Origin: Haplomitrium mnioides
Lineage: Eukaryota > Marchantiophyta > Haplomitriopsida > Calobryales
Assembly: GCA_049999725.1 (NCBI GenBank)
Contig: JBNGIS010019765.1
Coordinates: 1 to 30,121, forward strand
Direction: 5' to 3'
DNA length: 30,121 nucleotides
The notes beneath the pieces are model-generated. The model worked only from the letters and a program-made list of their open reading frames with translations. It made no database searches and had not been told where the DNA came from. Shown here piece by piece: positions 19,341 through 29,207 of the stretch (positions are counted from its first letter, which is position 1; each line of letters begins with the position of its first letter). The position numbers were made by a program, and so were the translations under genes.

Positions 19341-20421
19341 TTGCCGAGCTGGGAGACTCCCACTTCCAAGGATTGTTTCCGGGTGGTCACTAGGGCGAGG
19401 GCCAAGGCCAAGAACAGAAGCCAAAAGAAGTCGGAGCGGAGAGCTCAGAAGGGAGTGGCTCAAGCAACCTCACCACGCAATGATTCTGACTATCGGAGGG
19501 ATAATCCAAAATGGTTCTACCCGGAGCAGCAGAACCAGGTGAGGAGGCAATTGGAGGCTTTGGAGGCTCTGGAACAAGAGCAGACAGTAGAGGAGACCCT
19601 CAACAAAGTCCGGAAGCAACAGCAGGGGACCCAGGAGGTACGAGAGAAGATTGTAGCTGCGGAAGAGGTGGCGAAGCCAAGCCCCTACAACATTCAAGCG
19701 GATGTACGAAATTGCCCTGTCACGACCACAGTGGGCCAACTCATCAAGGATAGCCTACTGTATTGGAGACAGCTCCGTGAATTGCTGATGGGTGCAAAGA
19801 GGAGAAAGAGGCTACCCAAGGTGGGAGCTCCAATAGATCTACGACTAATCTGTGAAGACAAGGGGGCTCCGGAGATCGACATCCAGATCGCGGGGTGCAC
19901 ATTGTCTTTAGTGCACGTAGATGGAGGGGCAAGGGTCAACATCATGGTGGAGGAAACAACTCATAAGCTAGGATTCACGGAATTCCAGCCTACAGCCAGG
20001 ATCATGAGGCTGGTGGACGGGTCGCAAGTAAAGCCATTGGGCTCTCTCCTCCAAATTCCAACATTCATTGGGGAAAAGAGTTCAAACTGAATTATCTGGT
20101 AATGCGACCTGCCAGAGCTTGTCCTTACCCAGTGTTGATAGGAAGGTCGTGGCTATATGGGGCCAGAGTAATGCACAACTGGGGGAACTCCACATTGGTG
20201 TTCGGCCCCGACAAAACAAAGGTGCACTATGGTCCTGTTCCTTGGGGGAAACACAGTCCGAGGCGGAGTATGACAGTGAGTGGTCCGACGAAGAAGAGGA
20301 CTTGGAGTACCACTGCCTGGTACATATGGTGAACAAAGTGACAGAGGAGGATCTGTTGGAGGAGGGTGTGATGTCTGTCAACCAAATTGAATTATCCATC
20401 TGTGACAGACCAGAGCACTAG
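19341..20421 (+). pseudogene. aspartic protease region, element 2
   Basis: This is a retropepsin-like protease region, homologous to 703-2170 of element 1. The frame 19341-20090 (249 codons) contains DYRRDNPKWFYPEQQ, a coiled-coil-like Glu/Gln-rich stretch, TTTVGQLIKD, PEIDIQIAGCTLSLVHVDGG (active-site D-G-G) and RIMRLVDGSQVKPLGSLLQI. A one-base deletion near 20080 shifts the frame. The continuation (20102 on) reads MRPARACPYPVLIGRSWLYG, and a second shift near 20240 leads to an acidic end stopping at 20421. An in-frame TAG at 19329-19331 separates it from the zinc knuckles. In a complete relative this would lead into RT, but here it runs into the polypurine-tract region. Confidence 0.85.
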
Positions 20422-20836
20422 TTGACGGTATCAGCGGCCAATGGGGCCAGAGATGAAGACACTAGGATTGGAAGAGGGGACAAGTCCAAAGTGCCTCATC
20501 GGATGGGGCAAGCGGACACAGGGAGGTCTGAAGAAGCTCATCAGGAGGCAGGCGGAGTTCAATGGGCTACTCTGATGCCAATAGGGGACAGCAGGACGCA
20601 CTTCGACAAACCAAAAAATGTGAGAATTAGGAGAAGAAGGAAAAGAGCCCAACTATGACCCCATCAAGGGCGCCCAGCCAACACAGGTAAGCTGTTATGT
20701 GGGTGTGTGTGTTTTGTGGGGGGGCGTTTTGTGGGGTTGCATTGCAAGAGTTGTAGAGTTCGAGCCAACGACCAGACAGCAGAGGCACACAACATTTGAG
20801 GGGGAAGAAGTGTGTTCGTGAGGACGCTTCACACTT
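20422..20836 (+). other. deletion scar between protease and polypurine tract, element 2
   Basis: The start resembles element 1 around 1930-2110 (GACACTAGGATTGGAAGAGG; GAGGTCTGAAGAAG). The end resembles element 1 around 4960-5277 (GT-rich, then GAGGACGCTTCACA). The roughly 2.7 kb of RT-RNase H-integrase between those points is missing. The join lies at about 20600-20690. No coding motif is seen here. Confidence 0.75.
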
Positions 20837-20849
20837 GAAGGGGGAGTTA
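20837..20849 (+). other. polypurine tract, element 2
   Basis: GAAGGGGGAG followed by TTA lies directly before the 3' LTR start TGTCAGCC at 20850. Confidence 0.9.
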
Positions 20850-21095
20850 TGTCAGCCAGCGATTTGGGTGCTTAAAGCAGAATTTAGGAAATCGGGAGCA
20901 TCACTGGCACAATGGCCTTTTGGAAGTGTGAAGGCCTCTAAGGAGCCACAGATTACTCTCAAACAACTAGTAAAGAGCAAGGCGCATGATTTCTAGGAGA
21001 AAAACAGGATCATTGCGAGAGGATGAGCAGAGGGCAGTGATCGCCAGCCAGAGGAGGGGTCACATTTCAAAATTTGAAGCAGGCCAACGAGAATT

Positions 21096-21195
21096 NNNNN
21101 NNNNNNNNNNNNNNNNNNNNNNNNNNNNNNNNNNNNNNNNNNNNNNNNNNNNNNNNNNNNNNNNNNNNNNNNNNNNNNNNNNNNNNNNNNNNNNN
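21096..21195. other. assembly gap, 100 N
   Basis: Exactly 100 N, a placeholder length. The flanking words (CGAGAAT and TCAAGG) stand only about 26 bp apart in the paired 5' LTR (14438-14463). Confidence 0.99.
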
Positions 21196-21714
21196 TCAAG
21201 GTCGAGCAGGGGGGAAAAGGGAACGCCCGCTCCAGGAAAAGCAATCCGAGGAGGAAGAACGGATCCATAAGCAGAAACCCGAAGGCACTCAGAAGGAGGC
21301 AAATCGCGGATATGTCTTGTAGCGGCCACAAATCAAGAAGCAAGGATTGGGGACGAAATGAGGAGGCGAGATCGTCACAAGGGCGAGCTAGGCCAGGGAA
21401 GGGGGACGCCTTAATCCCGCAAGCGGAAGCGCGCCCTGAAAGGGCCGATCGAGCTTTCTCTTCAAATCCGCGGATCCTAGCGGAAATGTGGAGTTTCCTG
21501 AATGCCTCGCGAGATTCCACGGAAATGTGGCGTCTCTGGAGCGATTCACGGGATTCCACGGAAGACATGGCAGCCCCAGAGAGTTCGAGGATCTGCGAGA
21601 AGCCTCCTTCCTAAGTGGGGATCCCACTTAGCAGGGTTCCAATCCGTCTTATGATGTTGGGACCCCACTTAAGAGAGATCCGTGAAGAGTCCAACCGGGG
21701 AGCGAGGAGGAAGA

Positions 21715-22150
21715 CCCAAAACGGTAACATATCGTGGATCTGGTTGAATGGAAATAGAAGAGTGTCGGAAGGTCGTTTATCAGAGATCCGAGCGGAGGAG
21801 GATCGAGGGAGCCAAAGGGGCAACTTAGTGCGGGTCCGACAAAGAGCGAGTAGAGGCGAAAAGGCAACTTATCGGCGATCCGATCCAACGAAGAGCGGCA
21901 ATGCTGAAACAGTGATTCATCGCAAACTGTCCAACGGGAAGAAGGCTGAGCCACAAGGGCGATATGGCACCAATTTGGTTGGGGAAAACGAGGGGTATGC
22001 CAAAAAGTTAATGTATCGATGAATCGAGAAGCAAGATGAAGATGGCCGGAAAATCAAGTTAGCACAGGTGCGACCGATGGAGGAGCAAGCGGCGCTGAAA
22101 GGGTGATTCTTCGTAGCTATGGCATGACCAAGGGAGAAAGTTTGATGGGG
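21715..22150 (+). repeat. degenerate tandem array of about 46-bp units in the 3' LTR
   Basis: This is the counterpart of 14963-15404. Units carry GCGAAAAGGCAACTTATCGG, GCTGAAACAGTGATTCATCG and similar. It lacks the 15-bp duplication seen in the 5' LTR. Confidence 0.72.
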
Positions 22151-22887
22151 TACGGCCGCAACATCCAAAAGTTCGACAAAGGGGTAAACGGTCCAAAGAG
22201 GCCTTGTAGTTCTTATATCAAGCTTTTGGAAAGGTTAATGAAGGAAGCCTCATGCACGCATAGTTCTTATCTCAAAGGAAGGATGAAATGGCGACATCGG
22301 CACAAGTTCTTACTCGGCAAGCGTAGGGAGTCCATAGAGGTTCTTCGGGTGACGTGGCAACCGCGGCGAGTATGCCGAGGGTTTTGGAAATGTGGACAAA
22401 TGAGAGGGAAGTCCACAGGTCAAATTCGGACAAGGGGTCAGTACGACGGTCCGCCTACCCCCTTGCGGGGTGGCGTCGGAAGGCCGAGCTGCAGACAACG
22501 TGGCGCTCAAAGCGCTTCCGTGGGATATTCGAGAAATCCGCAGAGATTTCTACGGAACTTGAGTCCGGGGAAAATCTGCGGAATCTTGCCCTACGAGATT
22601 CTTCGGATGGCCCGATTGAGTTACCATTGTCCTTGTCTTTGTCTCGACCAACTGCAGGACACGCGGTGCCTTCTCCCATTCCGTTGTAACGAGAATAATG
22701 ATCACAAGAGACACGCGTCGTCACCTCCTATTCTGAGCCAATGAGATTAACGACTATTCATTGGATCGGGCTCACGTGATCAGCGCGCGCGCGGGGGGGG
22801 GGGGGGGGGGGTTTACCTCAATGGCCTTCGAATTTCTTTAGGTTGGTGCACAAGCAATCTAAGGGCGCGAAGCGACTGCGCAAGAAG

Positions 22888-23507
22888 GGAAATCGCAACG
22901 AGTGGGGCTGGAGTGGGAATCTAGTGAGAAGATCACGTGAAGCGGGTGAACTAGCTCCAGGGGGCCATGGGGATTCGGAGGTGGATTGGAGGGGCGCCAA
23001 GAATCGCAAAGTGAGGAGCTCTAGATGCTCAAGCGATACAGGTGAACTCGTCCTTGCAGGTGAACCAAAGCGGAGATGGACCGATATGGGGGTCTAGAAG
23101 GGATTCTGGTCGGCTAAGACTTTGGGAGAGGCAGCCAAGGGAAGACTTGGGGTCATCCTTGCATTTCATATGCAAGAGCATAATGACTTTAGGACAAGGA
23201 AATCGCAACGAGGGGGGCTGGAGTGGGAATCCAATGAGAAGACCACGTGAAGCGGGTGAACTAGCTCCATGAGGCCAGCGGGATTCGGAGGTGGACTGGA
23301 GGGGCGCTGAGAATCGCAGAGTGAGGAGCTCTGGGTGCTCGGGCGATCCAAATGAACTCGTCCTTGTAGTGGACCAGAGCAGAGGTGGACCGATACGGAG
23401 GTCTAGAAGGGATTCTGGTTGGCTAAGACTTTGGTAGAGGCTACCAAGTGAGGAGCTTGGGGTTGTCTCTGCCATTCCTTGTGCGGAAGTATCAACCCAG
23501 AGTATTT
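22888..23507 (+). repeat. 310-bp direct tandem duplication in the 3' LTR
   Basis: The copies start GGAAATCGCAACGAG at 22888 and 23198, the same 310-bp period as in the 5' LTR. The duplication therefore predates the insertion. Confidence 0.92.
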
Positions 23508-24483
23508 GGAGTACACTCTGGTGTAATTCCTAAGTGGAGCTGAGAGAGAGGGGGGGGGGGGGCTGCGTTAGTGCCCGCGCACTGGGTAGTAAGACTCGTC
23601 GAGGCTCGAGGTGGAGTGGGCTACCTGCAATTGGGAAAACTATCTTCTAGAGGTGGAAGTCAAAGAAATCCTCTTCCAAGCTTGAGGAAGTAAAGTCAGG
23701 GCTTCTCGCGAGGGAAGTTAAAAAACTATTTGGAGAGAAAGGTGTGTGGGTGGTTGTTGGGCTGCAGGCTGTAAGGCAGCAAAGGATTCAGAAGGGAAGT
23801 ATCAGTTGGTGGATCTGTCTAGATGGCCTTCAAGGACTCTGTTTCTCTTTGCAGTACATAGTGTAATTATGTTTGTGCATATGTGTGTAGATAGAGTTGC
23901 ATTCTATGTTTGTGTTTGAGAGACATTTTAGAGTAGACTACATCAGGATAGTTGAGCAGACCCTAGGAACAGCCTTGGAGGGGGAGTTCAATCCCTTGAC
24001 ACAGTTGTGGTATCCTAGGGGTGATTGCTCTCTGTCCTTGATTCTGTTGCATAGAGTAGGAATTAGTCATCTTAAGATAGCTAGGATCAGCTGTACCAGT
24101 TTTGTGATAACCCTGAGAGGGGGAGTCCAAACCTCTTGTATTGTTCAGTGGTGCAGGTCACCATCACACTTCTGTCCCAAAGCACGAATAAGGTGGCAGG
24201 GTCTAAGTCATTGGGTCCTTGGAATAAAGTGCATGAATTACACAAAGATCAGCCGGAGGTATGAATGTGGACTTGGGGATTGCATGAATCACTGACTTGA
24301 GTGCCACCAGAAGAGAGTGAGTGGGGTGTTAAAGGTTGGAAAGGAAAAGGGGAATCCTTAGAGCCTCAAAGTTATAACAGGCAAGGGGCCATCTTAGAAA
24401 AGAACTTGAAAGCCCACAATCTGTCCTCCCCTGCCTCCAAAGAGGCGACCGAGAAGGTTAAAGCCTGGAACAGGGGAGTGACA

Positions 24484-24563
24484 GTTGCCATTTTTCCGAA
24501 AGTAAAAACTTTCAAATTTATGGGCAAAAAATCGACGAACAAAAGTTGACAAAAATTGGAAGG
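24484..24563 (-). pseudogene. exon piece of ParB/methyltransferase-like pseudogene, right of the insertion
   Basis: The minus-strand piece runs from an acceptor (GACCATTTTCAG/CCT) at 24564-24566 to the insertion point. It reads PSNFCQLLFVDFLPINLKVF and TFGKMA. When the element and one target duplication are disregarded, the frame agrees with that of 13838-14193. A stop lies at the join. Confidence 0.55.
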
Positions 24564-24637
24564 CTGAAAATGGTCAAATAATAAGAAATTGCAAAAATAG
24601 CGATGACAAGAAAACAAAAACTAGAAATTCAACTCAC

Positions 24638-24677
24638 GGCAATAGAAAGAAACTTTCCATTGTTGCTCTTTTCATAC
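24638..24677 (-). pseudogene. small putative upstream exon of the same pseudogene
   Basis: The 40-bp minus-strand piece lies between TTGAAATTCAG and GCC/GTGAGTTG. In a phase compatible with the next exon it reads YEKSNNGKFLSIA. A possible start codon is at 24744-24746, followed by QTYVSRAPQIIF, but the intervening 28 bp is too short for a normal plant intron, so the 5' end is uncertain. Confidence 0.4.
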
Positions 24678-24763
24678 CTGAATTTCAAAAAATGTGTGTT
24701 CCTACCAAAAAATGATTTGTGGAGCTCTTGACACATAAGTTTGCATGGTGAAAAAAAAGTTAG

Positions 24764-24770
24764 TATAAAA
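24764..24770 (+). promoter_or_regulatory. candidate TATA box of the plus-strand host-locus gene
   Basis: TATAAAA in the context TTAGTATAAAAGGCATCTC is followed by a T/C-rich leader and, at 24950, ATGGCTGGAG, a good plant start context. It lies between two head-to-head pseudogenes. Confidence 0.5.
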
Positions 24771-24949
24771 GGCATCTCTCTTTTTCATCTTTCAAATTTC
24801 TTTTTTTCATTTTCTTCAAAAAAATATCACAATTTTGTCATTTTACAAAATTGTCCTAAAAAACACATATTTTAGATAGTTTGTTAGAGGTTGACAATAT
24901 TTGTTAAAATAGTTTCTTCAAATAGTTGATTTTCACGCAAACTTTTTCA

Positions 24950-26690
24950 ATGGCTGGAGTTTCCAAACGCAAGAAGAGGTTAGAATTCCAAGATTCATGT
25001 TCACAAAAAGTGTTACTTTTGCTTGGTAGTTAGAGATTTGTTCAAACTGCAATTCTTTGGAGGTAGGTGATGGACTACCCAAAGCGCTAAATTTGATGGC
25101 AATTATATTGGAAAAAAGATGGCTTTTGTTGAATCAGATAGCTCTGCTTGAGAAGATCAAGAAGATGAACCCTATGCTCGCATAGAATCAATGATTGAAC
25201 CCTATGTGCGTATAGGGTCCAACAGTGAATCCAATGTGTGTATATAAACAAGGAGTAAAAAAGTTGTGCGCAAAGGATCAAAGAGGCAACCCATTGCCTA
25301 CATAGGATCCAAGGCTCAACTTTTTGTAGGCCTTTGATCTTTGTTTCCGGTCAAGTGGTCAAAGTTGAATCTTTCTTTTGACTACTCCAACAGATCAACA
25401 GAAAGTCATTCAACTCAAAATTTCTAGACAATTATGGACCTTTCTTTGTTATCATCTGATGAAGACCTCAAAATTCAAGATCAAAATGTGTTTTTCCATA
25501 ACAAAAAAGCATAGAATCAGTGGATGGTTTCAATTTTGGAGTTGAATCGATGTCCTCGATAGTACCATTCAATAAACAAGTGATTTCAATTCAAGTTGAC
25601 CTTCGCAATGAGATTAGGAAATCTGAAACAAATCCAATTCTTTTGGAGGAATCTTCAAACAACAATTTGGGAAATTATTCTAGCAAAGAGTCTCAATCAA
25701 TAAATATTTCGTTGGAGTTATTGCCAAGGGCACCTATTATGTTTCAGAAAACATTTCCTAATGTTGAAGATATTGATGAAGATTCCATTCCGGCATAGTG
25801 CAGTTCTCCCAATCCTCAAAGAGGACCTCATCCTTTGAAAACTTATTGCAAAAGAACAAACAATGCCTACAATGACAATAAAGACCTTTAGGACGATGAA
25901 TTATCTTTGATTGTTGGATTTGCCTACGAACCGAATCAACCTACACAACATAAGAATTCTTTATCTGAGCTGAAACCCAAATGGGTAAACATCTTACATG
26001 AAACTTCTTTGCAAAAAGTCCATCATGATGAGAGCTTTGTGAGAAAAAGCTCGATCCAATGTCAATTTCTGGATTGAAGAGAATTTCATGTTTTTGAAAT
26101 AATTGCTTGTTGTTATGCAAGACAAATTTTTTGAAAATTGTGAGAGAAACGTGTTTTCGACAAAGCATGAAGAATCGAGATATCACATTGTAGTGGTGAA
26201 TATCAGGAAATGACTCTAATGTTGACAATAAGTTCACTTTGCTCGGTGGTACCGTTGTCTGTAGAAGAGCCTTCAAATTAATATTATCAGTAGGGAATGA
26301 TAGAATCCAAAGGATTCAAATACTCAAAAGCACATATCCTAGAGGCATTTTTGGAAAAAGATGACTGCATGCTAAAGGAGTATTTGTGTGTGAGTGGATC
26401 AACAGTTTTTTTAGAGACATTGTGAGAGAATGCCCACTCATAAAGTTTATAGCTCGCTTGATAATTTTGCAAAATGGGAAGTTCATGACCACTACACAAC
26501 TTATTTGAAAGAGAAAGATTGTGATTGCATTCTTAGTTTTTTGGGTTTTACAAAACATTGGAGAACTCATTTTCTAACTGTAAAATTTTCAAAATGCAAT
26601 AGATTTGATGTTTGTTAAACATGCGAAGAAATAAAATCATTACGAGAAAAATCCGTCTTAGAGTTTGACAAAAGTAACAAATTTCTTCTC
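24950..26690 (+). pseudogene. decayed gene of an uncharacterised repeated family (VCRRAF / WRTHF motifs)
   Basis: Plus-strand coding remnants. The first ATG (24950) opens a short basic peptide (MAGVSKRKKRLEF). A second start at 25434 reads MDLSLLSSDEDLKI and, after a one-base slip near 25510, joins the open stretch 25520-25798 (acidic, Ser/Asn-rich). Readable frame continues past stops to about 26080. Further pieces carry VVCRRAFKLILSVGNDRIQR (26254-26313) and KHWRTHFLTVKFSKCNRFDV (about 26553-26612), then C and, after TAA, TCEEIKSLREK. The combination VCrkaF ... WkTHFp-vk ... fsxCxxC recalls transposase-like, uncharacterised proteins I have seen repeated in animals and early land plants. That memory is not proof. 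No catalytic triad was recognised. There are many stops and frameshifts. Confidence 0.5.
25168..25347. repeat. array C: 30-bp tandem repeat with palindromic core, 6 copies
   Basis: Six exact 30-bp steps from 25168 with consensus AACCCTATGTGCGCATAGGA plus TCCAANGNTTG-like sequence. The core CCTATGTGCGCATAGG is palindromic and of the same kind as in arrays A, B and D. The last unit is weak. It lies between the two possible starts of the plus-strand pseudogene, in what would be an intron or leader. Confidence 0.9.
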
Positions 26691-27082
26691 GTTTGAAACT
26701 TTTGGTTAATCCATGCTCATTTTTTTAGACTCAAAGCTTTTTTTTGAGATGTTATGTTTTTTCAACTTAGTGTCAAAAAATATTTGTTTTCTTAAGTTGT
26801 TTGGCAAATCAGATTTGAGTCAAATAATTCTTAGCAACTTGAGTTGCAAGAAGAGAGTTTATGCTCTCATAGGGTCCATTGTTTTTAGTTTGAATCCAAA
26901 CCTTGTCTAGAGCCAAATAAAGCAAGGAAATAGATCTGATTGTCGGTGGTGACCATAGCCTTGCAACAAGTTTTGCTTTTGTTGCTTTAAATCAAGAGCC
27001 CTTTTCTAGAAAAACTATAGCAAGAATGGTTTTTGTTGTTTGCAAATCTTATGCGTGCCTAGGTTTTGATCTTGTTTCTTTT
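26691..27082. other. AT-rich stretch with no recognised gene
   Basis: This 390-bp stretch lies between the plus-strand pseudogene remnant and a minus-strand LTR. It contains an open stretch (to 26910) without recognisable motifs. It may hold more of the decayed plus-strand gene. Confidence 0.5.
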
Positions 27083-27720
27083 TGTCACTCCCCTCCTTCA
27101 GGCCTTAACCTTCTCATATGCCACTTGGAAGGCAAGGGAGGACAAATTTAAGGCTCTTAGGTTCTTTTCTGAGATGGCCCCTGTCCAGCTATCACTTTGA
27201 GGCTTTAAGGATCCTCTCTTACCTTACAAGCCCTTTACTCACCCCTCACTCTTTTTAGCATGCAATTTGGTCATTCATTCACAAACCCCAAGTCCACATT
27301 CACACCACCCAGCATGCCTTGTGTAATTCCTTCAATGTATTCTAAGGGTCCCAAATCTTGGACCCTATGACCTTGTGTATACTTCGGGGGCAAAAAGGTG
27401 TTATATCCTACACCAATGAACAATGATAATGGACTGGAGTCCCCTTCTCAAGGTTTATACAAGATCTTGTACAAACATGATTCATAACTATCCTAATATG
27501 AGCTATTCCCTACACTATAAAATAGAGTAACGAAAGTGAACATTCACCCCCAAGGTCACAGGGCTGTGTCAAGGGACTTGACTCCCCCTTCAAAGCTGTC
27601 CCAGAGCCTACTCAACTGGTCCTATCAAATTGTCAACCATGTGTTAAGGTACTTCATGCAAAATTTTCAAAAAAATGCTTCCAATGGACACAAACAGGGC
27701 TCAAGACATGCTGAGGAGTA
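27083..27720 (-). repeat. LTR tail of the same family, minus orientation
   Basis: Read on the minus strand this ends GAGGGGAGTGACA at 27083. It carries the family's tail landmarks in order: a purine-rich end, GGACAAATTT-type and GAGATGGCCC blocks, AATGTGGACTTGGGG, GTGTAATTCC and GGGGGAGTCAAGTCCCTTGACACA. It resembles element 2's tails (24000-24483) with many differences. The 5' part of this LTR is not recognised beyond about 27720. Confidence 0.8.
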
Positions 27721-28599
27721 GTAAAAATAAAAGGATAGAGATAAAAAGAAATAAAACTACTCTAATTGTTGAGCGCCAAGCCAAGCCCACTAACCCTGAA
27801 TCTAACTGGGGGGACAGCCGGTCTTGGGGGGGGGGGGGGGGGGTTCAGCCCTGAACTAGATTCGTCCAGGGGCGAGATAAGGGAATGCAGTGGCCTTACA
27901 CCCCTCTAGGGGGCTGCCTCTCGAAAGAACAAAGGAGTGGGAGGCTTATATATTGCTTGTGCCTTCTGGAGGAGAACTTATGGGATAATTTCCCAAGCTG
28001 ACATTCGACGAGCAAACAGCTCGAAGGGGCACACAGGGACCTATAGAAAGGATTGAATTGCAAGGGATATTAAAGCACAGAAATCAGAAGTTTAAGAAGG
28101 GATTTCTTCCAAGAACTTGATCGCGGGAAATTGAGGGAGAATCGGATAAAAGGCTTGCTCTGTGGCTTGTGGGTTGAATTGGCATTTGGAAACAACATCC
28201 GATAGGCGCGATTGGGGTGGGATGAAGCTCAAGGAATGTGCGCCAGTGGAGATACATCGTAGTGTTAATGTAATGAGGAGCAGTGGCGAAATTAAGTGAG
28301 AACGGGAAGAATATCGAGGAGAATTGGGATTCTGCGCTTGGAATTTGAATAGAAGAAGTGAAGATCTGATGGAGCAAAGAAGCCATGATGTGATATGTTG
28401 CAATGCAGACTCCAACTGTGAAGAAATGCCTCTGTGAGGAATAGAAGTCCCTGCTGCGCGGATACGAGTGAAGGGAAATCAACCGCTGAAGTATTCGAAA
28501 GAATGGAAGGAAATCAATCGAAGAGGGAAGCGGTCAGCTGCGACACGAGAGAGGGTGCTGCAAGGATTTGGTTGAGAAAAGATGAAGGGATTGAATTTC
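27721..28599. other. unassigned stretch with an 18-G run
   Basis: I find no gene or recognised repeat. A run of 18 G is at 27826-27843. The second half is G/A-rich on the plus strand, like the LTR bodies, and may be a diverged LTR head. A 132-codon minus-strand open frame (28084-28482) is most likely chance. Confidence 0.5.
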
Positions 28600-29207
28600 A
28601 AAAGAGCTATACGTGATTCCAAGAACAAGCATCCGTGGTGTCCGATCCAAAGAACAGATCAAAAACTTGCCTTCCCAAGTGAGGAGCCTACTTAAAATGG
28701 TTATGATCCGTCTTCTGATGTGGGAAGGACCGGTTAAGAGGATTCCGAAGCGGGATAATAAATTGGCCGAAAGGGTGACATGTCAAAGATTCGGAAGAGG
28801 GAAAGGTAGTTTGGAAAGTTTGAATCGGATGTCTTCCGAAAGTTCAAAATGGATCTGTGGGGTATATAGTTCTTACATCAAACTTTTTGATAAGTTAGGT
28901 AAAAAAACCTTCTTCAAAATTCTTACATAGAACTTTTTGATGTCTTAGTGAGGAGAAGGAGCCTCTCAAGGTTCCTATATCAAGGGAGGATGTCGAAATG
29001 AAGATAAGACGAGGTTTCACCTGAAGAACAAGGCACCGAAATAGTGACCTATCAACAGTCTGGCTAGAAAGGGAAAAAAGTGCCGAAACATGGATATGTC
29101 GAAAATCCGTAGGGAGAAGAACGAGGATGTCGAAATGGCAATCAATCAAAGGTCCAACCAGAGGAGGGACAGAAGGTGTCAAAACAACGACTTATCGAAG
29201 GTATGGC
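28600..29207 (+). repeat. LTR body fragment of the same family, plus orientation
   Basis: GCCTTCCCAAGTGAGGAGCC and GATCCGTCTTCTGATGTGGG (28669-28730) align to the hairpin region of the element 2 LTRs (14852-14910). Further on, at about 29030-29207, units with GTGCCGAAACATGGATATGTCG and TGTCGAAATGGCAATC repeat at about 48 bp, matching the LTR tandem array. The fragment runs into the N gap. Confidence 0.75.

Larger units (their letters stand above)
14194..24483 (+). mobile_element. Ty3/Gypsy-family non-autonomous LTR retrotransposon, element 2
   Basis: This is a complete element with two LTRs (14194-17731 and 20850-24483), a PBS-like site, gag, zinc knuckles, protease and a polypurine tract. 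Target duplications are ATTGC (14189-14193) and GTTGC (24484-24488), differing by one base. The interior is only 3.1 kb, shorter than either LTR. No RT, RNase H or integrase motif occurs between the protease (about 20400) and the polypurine tract (20837). Over the first 207 LTR bases I count 14 differences between the LTRs, 11 of them transitions, so the insertion is not recent. The element is oriented opposite to the pseudogene it interrupts. Mobility would have needed pol supplied in trans by a relative such as the type of element 1. Confidence 0.95.
20850..24483 (+). repeat. 3' LTR of element 2 (3634 bp including a 100-N gap)
   Basis: This is the partner of 14194-17731, with the same order: head, hairpins (21612-21668), the array of about 46 bp units (about 21715-22150), a 19-G run (22793-22811), the 310-bp tandem duplication (22888-23507) and a tail ending GGGGAGTGACA. 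An AATAAA is at 24233-24238. The N run at 21096-21195 replaces what is only about 26 bp in the 5' LTR. Confidence 0.95.

Noticed and set aside
28084-28482. 132-codon minus-strand open frame
   Set aside because: It has a Ser/Pro/His-rich composition expected from the complement of GA-rich DNA, a second overlapping frame of similar length, and no motif.
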